Part shown: positions 42,495 through 45,546 of the stretch, in pieces
How the letters are laid out: every line of letters begins with the position of its first letter
Numbering within the stretch: the stretch's first letter is position 1
NCBI GenBank assembly: GCA_964580185.1
Contig: CAZOJQ010000022.1
Location: forward strand, 1-45,546
Source of the DNA: CAYWWY01 sp964580185
Lineage (GTDB): Bacteria; Thermotogota; Thermotogae; MWEM01
Length of the DNA stretch: 45,546 nucleotides
Direction of reading: 5' to 3'
The notes under the pieces: generated by a model
The model's input: only the letters and a program-made list of their open reading frames with translations
The model's database searches: none
What the model was told of the DNA's origin: nothing
Program-made: the position numbers and the translations under genes

Positions 42495-43885
42495 GTTCGA
42501 AGCAAAAAAAGAGTTTCGTATGCGATGCATGTGGATTTGAGTCAATCAAGTGGTTTGGAAAATGTCCCGGATGCGCGAACTGGAATACCTTTCGCGAAGT
42601 TAACGTGTCAAACGAGCTCCTATCGGACACGAGTTCTGATACAGGGTGGATTGCTATGTCTCAAATCCCAACTGACCGGTGTAAACGGATACCCAGCGGA
42701 TACCATTGGGTAGATCGAATCCTTGGGGGAGGCATCGTTCCGGGATCCGTCATATTGATCGGTGGGGATCCCGGTGTTGGAAAGAGCACCTTGATGACGC
42801 AGATCGCGCTTTCAACAGGTCTTTCTTTTTATCTCAGCGGAGAAGAATCAATGGATCAAATCAGAATGAGAGCTTCTCGAGTTCATGGGAAAGACCCATC
42901 GGGTATGTATCTTTTTTCCTCGAGCCATCTTGAGCAAGGCTTGGAATCGATCCTCCAAGCTACTGATCAAGTTAAGTCAAACCCATGGCTCGTTGTTATT
43001 GATTCAATTCAAACGATGAGAGCTTCCAGCGCCCCAGGGCTCCCTGGCGGCGCAGTTCAGTTGCGGGAATCCGTAGGAATTGCTACCTCTTTTGCCAAAA
43101 AACACCAGATTCCCATTTTCTTAGTCGCTCATATAACAAAAACAGGGCAAATTGCTGGCCCCAAAATGGTCGAACACTTGGTTGATGTCGTTCTCTATTT
43201 CGAAGGTGAGGCTTCGACGGACTTGCGGATCCTGCGAAGCATGAAGAACCGATTCGGTCCAACCAATGAAATTGGCGTTTTTGAAATGCGTGAAACAGGG
43301 TTACAAGAAGTGGTCGATCCATCGGAACGGTTTTACGATTCCAATTCCACGTATCCTGGAAATACCATCGTGGTAGCGCTGGAAGGAACGACACCACTCG
43401 TTGTTGAGTTACAAAGTCTGGTTACGAAATCCCCATACAGCGTTCCGAAAAGGGTCTCCAAAGGAATTGACATGGAACGCTTGTCATTAATGTGCGCGGT
43501 GCTTAGCAAACGATTGAACATTCCCGTTGAGCTTAATGACGTATATGTCAACTTACTGGGAGGATTACGAATCGACGATCCGGCGATCGAGTTAGGATTG
43601 GCTGTATCAATCTATTCCTCTTTTGTCGATCAATCATTGCCTAAACGCGTTGCTTTTTTTGGGGAAGTCGGATTGGATGGAAAAATTCGGAGGGTTGCCA
43701 ATCCGATCAAGAGAATTCGAGAACTGGAGCGTCTCAATTTCTGTAAAGTATATACACCAGTTCTATCCAAGGATCAAATTCAATCTCTACAAGATACAAA
43801 GCTTGAGATCATCCAAAAGGATCATCTGGTTGAAGTATTGACAGAAATAATCAATCAAGAAGGCGTAAGGACTAATCACACATAG
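42491..43885 (+). CDS. radA: DNA repair protein RadA
   Basis: 464 residues. Zinc-finger cysteines 11, 14, 25 and 28 (CDACG, CPGC), the RecA-like core with Walker A GGDPGVGKST, the RadA-specific KNRFG, and a C-terminal Lon-like domain (about 350 on). It promotes branch migration in recombination. The GTG start overlaps the clpC stop (GTGA). ClpC-RadA adjacency is frequent in Bacillota and Thermotogota; disA, often next, is not present. Confidence 0.95.
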   Translation: MSSKQKKSFVCDACGFESIKWFGKCPGCANWNTFREVNVSNELLSDTSSDTGWIAMSQIPTDRCKRIPSGYHWVDRILGGGIVPGSVILIGGDPGVGKSTLMTQIALSTGLSFYLSGEESMDQIRMRASRVHGKDPSGMYLFSSSHLEQGLESILQATDQVKSNPWLVVIDSIQTMRASSAPGLPGGAVQLRESVGIATSFAKKHQIPIFLVAHITKTGQIAGPKMVEHLVDVVLYFEGEASTDLRILRSMKNRFGPTNEIGVFEMRETGLQEVVDPSERFYDSNSTYPGNTIVVALEGTTPLVVELQSLVTKSPYSVPKRVSKGIDMERLSLMCAVLSKRLNIPVELNDVYVNLLGGLRIDDPAIELGLAVSIYSSFVDQSLPKRVAFFGEVGLDGKIRRVANPIKRIRELERLNFCKVYTPVLSKDQIQSLQDTKLEIIQKDHLVEVLTEIINQEGVRTNHT

Positions 43886-43906
43886 CCAGAAAAGGAGGAG
43901 GAGGAA

Positions 43907-44320
43907 ATGGATCTAGTGACTCATTGGGAAGGAAATATGACCTTTCGGTGTATCGCACCATCGGGTCAAGAAGTGATCATGGATACAGGAATTGATTCAG
44001 GTGGCAATGATCAGGGACCCCGCCCTAAGGAATTGCTTCTTGTCGGGTTGAGTGGATGTACAGGTATGGATGTAGTTTCCATTCTTGAGAAGATGAAAGT
44101 TGGGCCTTACAATTTTCGCATCGAAATTCGCCATTCATCTTCCATAGACCATCCAAAAATCTATGACTCGATCCATGTACAGTATTTTTTCCGTTTCCCC
44201 CAAGATCCACCCACTGAGAAAATTGAAAAAGCAGTTGCTCTTTCTACAGAAAAGTATTGCTCTGTTCAAGCAATGTTGAGGAAAGCAACCGTTATCACCC
44301 ATGAAATCGTGTACGAATGA
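43907..44320 (+). CDS. OsmC-family protein
   Basis: 137 residues. Cys51 in GLSGCTGMDVV and Cys118 in EKYCSVQAML are the paired redox cysteines of the OsmC/Ohr superfamily, which reduces organic hydroperoxides in some branches. The length and lack of the Ohr motif set put it in the general OsmC/YhfA-like branch, whose substrate is unknown. AGGAGGAGG precedes the ATG; the end overlaps popT (ATGA). Confidence 0.9.
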   Translation: MDLVTHWEGNMTFRCIAPSGQEVIMDTGIDSGGNDQGPRPKELLLVGLSGCTGMDVVSILEKMKVGPYNFRIEIRHSSSIDHPKIYDSIHVQYFFRFPQDPPTEKIEKAVALSTEKYCSVQAMLRKATVITHEIVYE

Positions 44321-45177
44321 CGCCTTTTCTTCTCGCTGGATTTTTTGTTGGTGTGGCGAATGTTGTTCCTGGAATCAGCGGAGGTACTTTCCTCCTTATC
44401 CTAGGCGTTCATCCTTTTTTGACTGAGGCGATATCGTCTTTTTCTCTAAAAAAACGGATGTTTGGACTAGACCAGAGCAGTCTTTCTCGGATTATCCTTC
44501 TTATTCTGGGCGCCCTTATTGGGATCCTTGGCATGGCTAAGCTTATGGGATATCTGTTATCTATTTCAACTGCCTGGGTCTATTTGTTCTTCTTTGGACT
44601 CATTTTGGGCTCCCTGACCCCGCTTTGGAAGCAACTTGACAGAAAAAAAGCGCAAACATGGATGTGGATAGGATTGGGGTTTCTCATGGTTGTGTTGGTT
44701 TCTTTCCTTAAGGTCGCTCCCGTAAATCCAGCACTCCATGAATCCGTGCCGTCCGTTGGATCTGAAAGCTCGATCCAGGAGGGTGTGCTCCTGTTTTTTG
44801 GTGGGGTTGTTGCTGCGGCGACAATGCTAGTACCCGGAGTATCTGGTTCAATGCTCCTTGTGATCCTCGGATTGTATCCCCTGGTTGTAGATTCAGTAGC
44901 AACTTTTCAGTTTTTTCCCGTTTTGATCATTGCTGCGGGAGCTTGTATGGGGATTTGGGCAAGCGCTGTGGTGATCCAAAAATTTCTCCATCGCTTCCAA
45001 AATGGAACCTACAGTTTTCTCACCGGAATGGTTATCGGCTCTTTAGTGCTCCTTTGGATGATAAAAGGAAATCTTGACGGGGTAGGGAATTGGTTGATCG
45101 GTATCGTATGCATTTCATTAGGTTTTACATGTGGCCAGTTGTTGAACCGGTTTCATCGGTACCAATTTAAACATTGA
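44317..45177 (+). CDS. popT: DUF368 membrane protein, undecaprenyl-phosphate translocase PopT type
   Basis: 286 residues with about eight helices. The paired motifs NVVPGISGGT (near the start) and VPGVSGSM (middle) mark the DUF368 family. Members recycle undecaprenyl phosphate across the cytoplasmic membrane for wall and polymer synthesis. It overlaps the OsmC stop by four bases. Confidence 0.88.
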   Translation: MTPFLLAGFFVGVANVVPGISGGTFLLILGVHPFLTEAISSFSLKKRMFGLDQSSLSRIILLILGALIGILGMAKLMGYLLSISTAWVYLFFFGLILGSLTPLWKQLDRKKAQTWMWIGLGFLMVVLVSFLKVAPVNPALHESVPSVGSESSIQEGVLLFFGGVVAAATMLVPGVSGSMLLVILGLYPLVVDSVATFQFFPVLIIAAGACMGIWASAVVIQKFLHRFQNGTYSFLTGMVIGSLVLLWMIKGNLDGVGNWLIGIVCISLGFTCGQLLNRFHRYQFKH

Positions 45178-45196
45178 CAATTGGGAGGGATACACC

Positions 45197-45546
45197 TTGC
45201 AGGTAAAGAACCCTTTTGCGAGTTTTGCCCGAAGAATCAGTGGAAAGATGGAGGATTCGTTCGAGCAGGAAATCCGAAGTCTTTCAGGACCGCGAAGAGT
45301 GTTCCAAGCTAGAACCGAAGCTGCGCTACTAAGTGAGTTTTTGGTTAAAACCCTACGGAAACAAGAACCTCCAACCACCTTTCAACCTGCTTTTCTGTTC
45401 CATTATCGGCCTTTCTCCCTGCAATCCCAAGAATATGGGATCTATTTTTCTCAAAATTCCCTTCTCCAAGAAAGCCATGTTCTTTTTGGGAGGGTCAAGG
45501 CAGGCTTTTCTGATACCCGCAATGATCGTGAAGTGTTGACAGACTG
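45197..45546 (+). CDS. Unknown protein, 5' part only
   Basis: Open from a TTG at 45197 to the window end without a stop, about 116 codons. GGGAGGG lies 7 nt upstream, a good ribosome-binding site. The protein begins MQVKNPFASFARRISGKM (TTG read as Met), followed by acidic and aromatic segments; no signal peptide or known domain is visible. It starts 19 bp after popT, so probably the same operon. Its function cannot be read from the visible part. Confidence 0.75.
   Translation, partial: MQVKNPFASFARRISGKMEDSFEQEIRSLSGPRRVFQARTEAALLSEFLVKTLRKQEPPTTFQPAFLFHYRPFSLQSQEYGIYFSQNSLLQESHVLFGRVKAGFSDTRNDREVLTD

Overview
The window reads as a dense chromosomal segment of an anaerobic, fermentative bacterium, G+C in the mid-forties by eye. 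Supporting genes are butyrate kinase and phosphate butyryltransferase beside an aminotransferase, PduL, an aldo/keto reductase with C-terminal Fe-S cysteines, a bacterial CofE-like protein and two radical-SAM proteins. Housekeeping genes are chromosomal (rpsO, rnpB, clpC, radA, mutS, miaB, rsmG). There is no phage, transposon, CRISPR array or tRNA that I can see. I cannot fix the phylum. The content would fit Thermotogota, Atribacterota or a deep Bacillota-like lineage. Stop/start overlaps are frequent, TTG starts are common, and several promoters share an extended -10 of the form TGG-TATAAT.

Layout. 1-3198 (-): aminotransferase, buk, ptb (runs off the left edge), probably amino-acid fermentation. 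3608-6859 (+): aldo/keto reductase, class V aminotransferase and D-3-phosphoglycerate dehydrogenase (serine metabolism). 6856-7279 (+): rpsO alone, with promoter, structured leader and terminator. 7281-10046 (-): compact RNase P RNA, EamA transporter, sigma-H-like factor and a coupled single-pass membrane protein. 10194-16341 (+): a tightly packed six-gene operon holding a coiled-coil protein, an ABC ATPase without permease, a secreted DUF3352-like protein, an MbhD/substrate-binding-domain fusion, an MbhE-MnhB fusion and a secreted PEGA protein. This is the best candidate for an undescribed system. 16357-18841 (-): rdgB, THUMP rRNA methyltransferase, HEAT-like protein. 19029-21649 (-): frameshifted GNAT gene, glycine-periodic membrane protein, FAD oxidoreductase. 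21839-25612 (+): CofE-like protein and a chemoreceptor. 25812-31484 (-): membrane-anchored PflX-like radical SAM protein, a polytopic spermidine-synthase-like protein lacking catalytic residues, and an HD-GYP protein. 31643-39857 (+): pduL, rsmG, nagA, hutI, small membrane protein, miaB, mutS. 40002-45546 (+): clpC, radA, OsmC-like protein, popT and a partial unknown gene.

How the genes work together. The left operon can convert keto-acid-derived acyl-CoA to acid plus ATP. The serine pair and the nagA/hutI pair are ordinary amino-acid and amino-sugar metabolism. ClpC, RadA and MutS are protein and DNA maintenance. The chemoreceptor, HD-GYP protein and sigma/membrane-protein pair suggest environmental sensing. 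The functions of the 10194-16341 operon and of the radical-SAM/SpeE-like pair cannot be read from family knowledge and are flagged for study.
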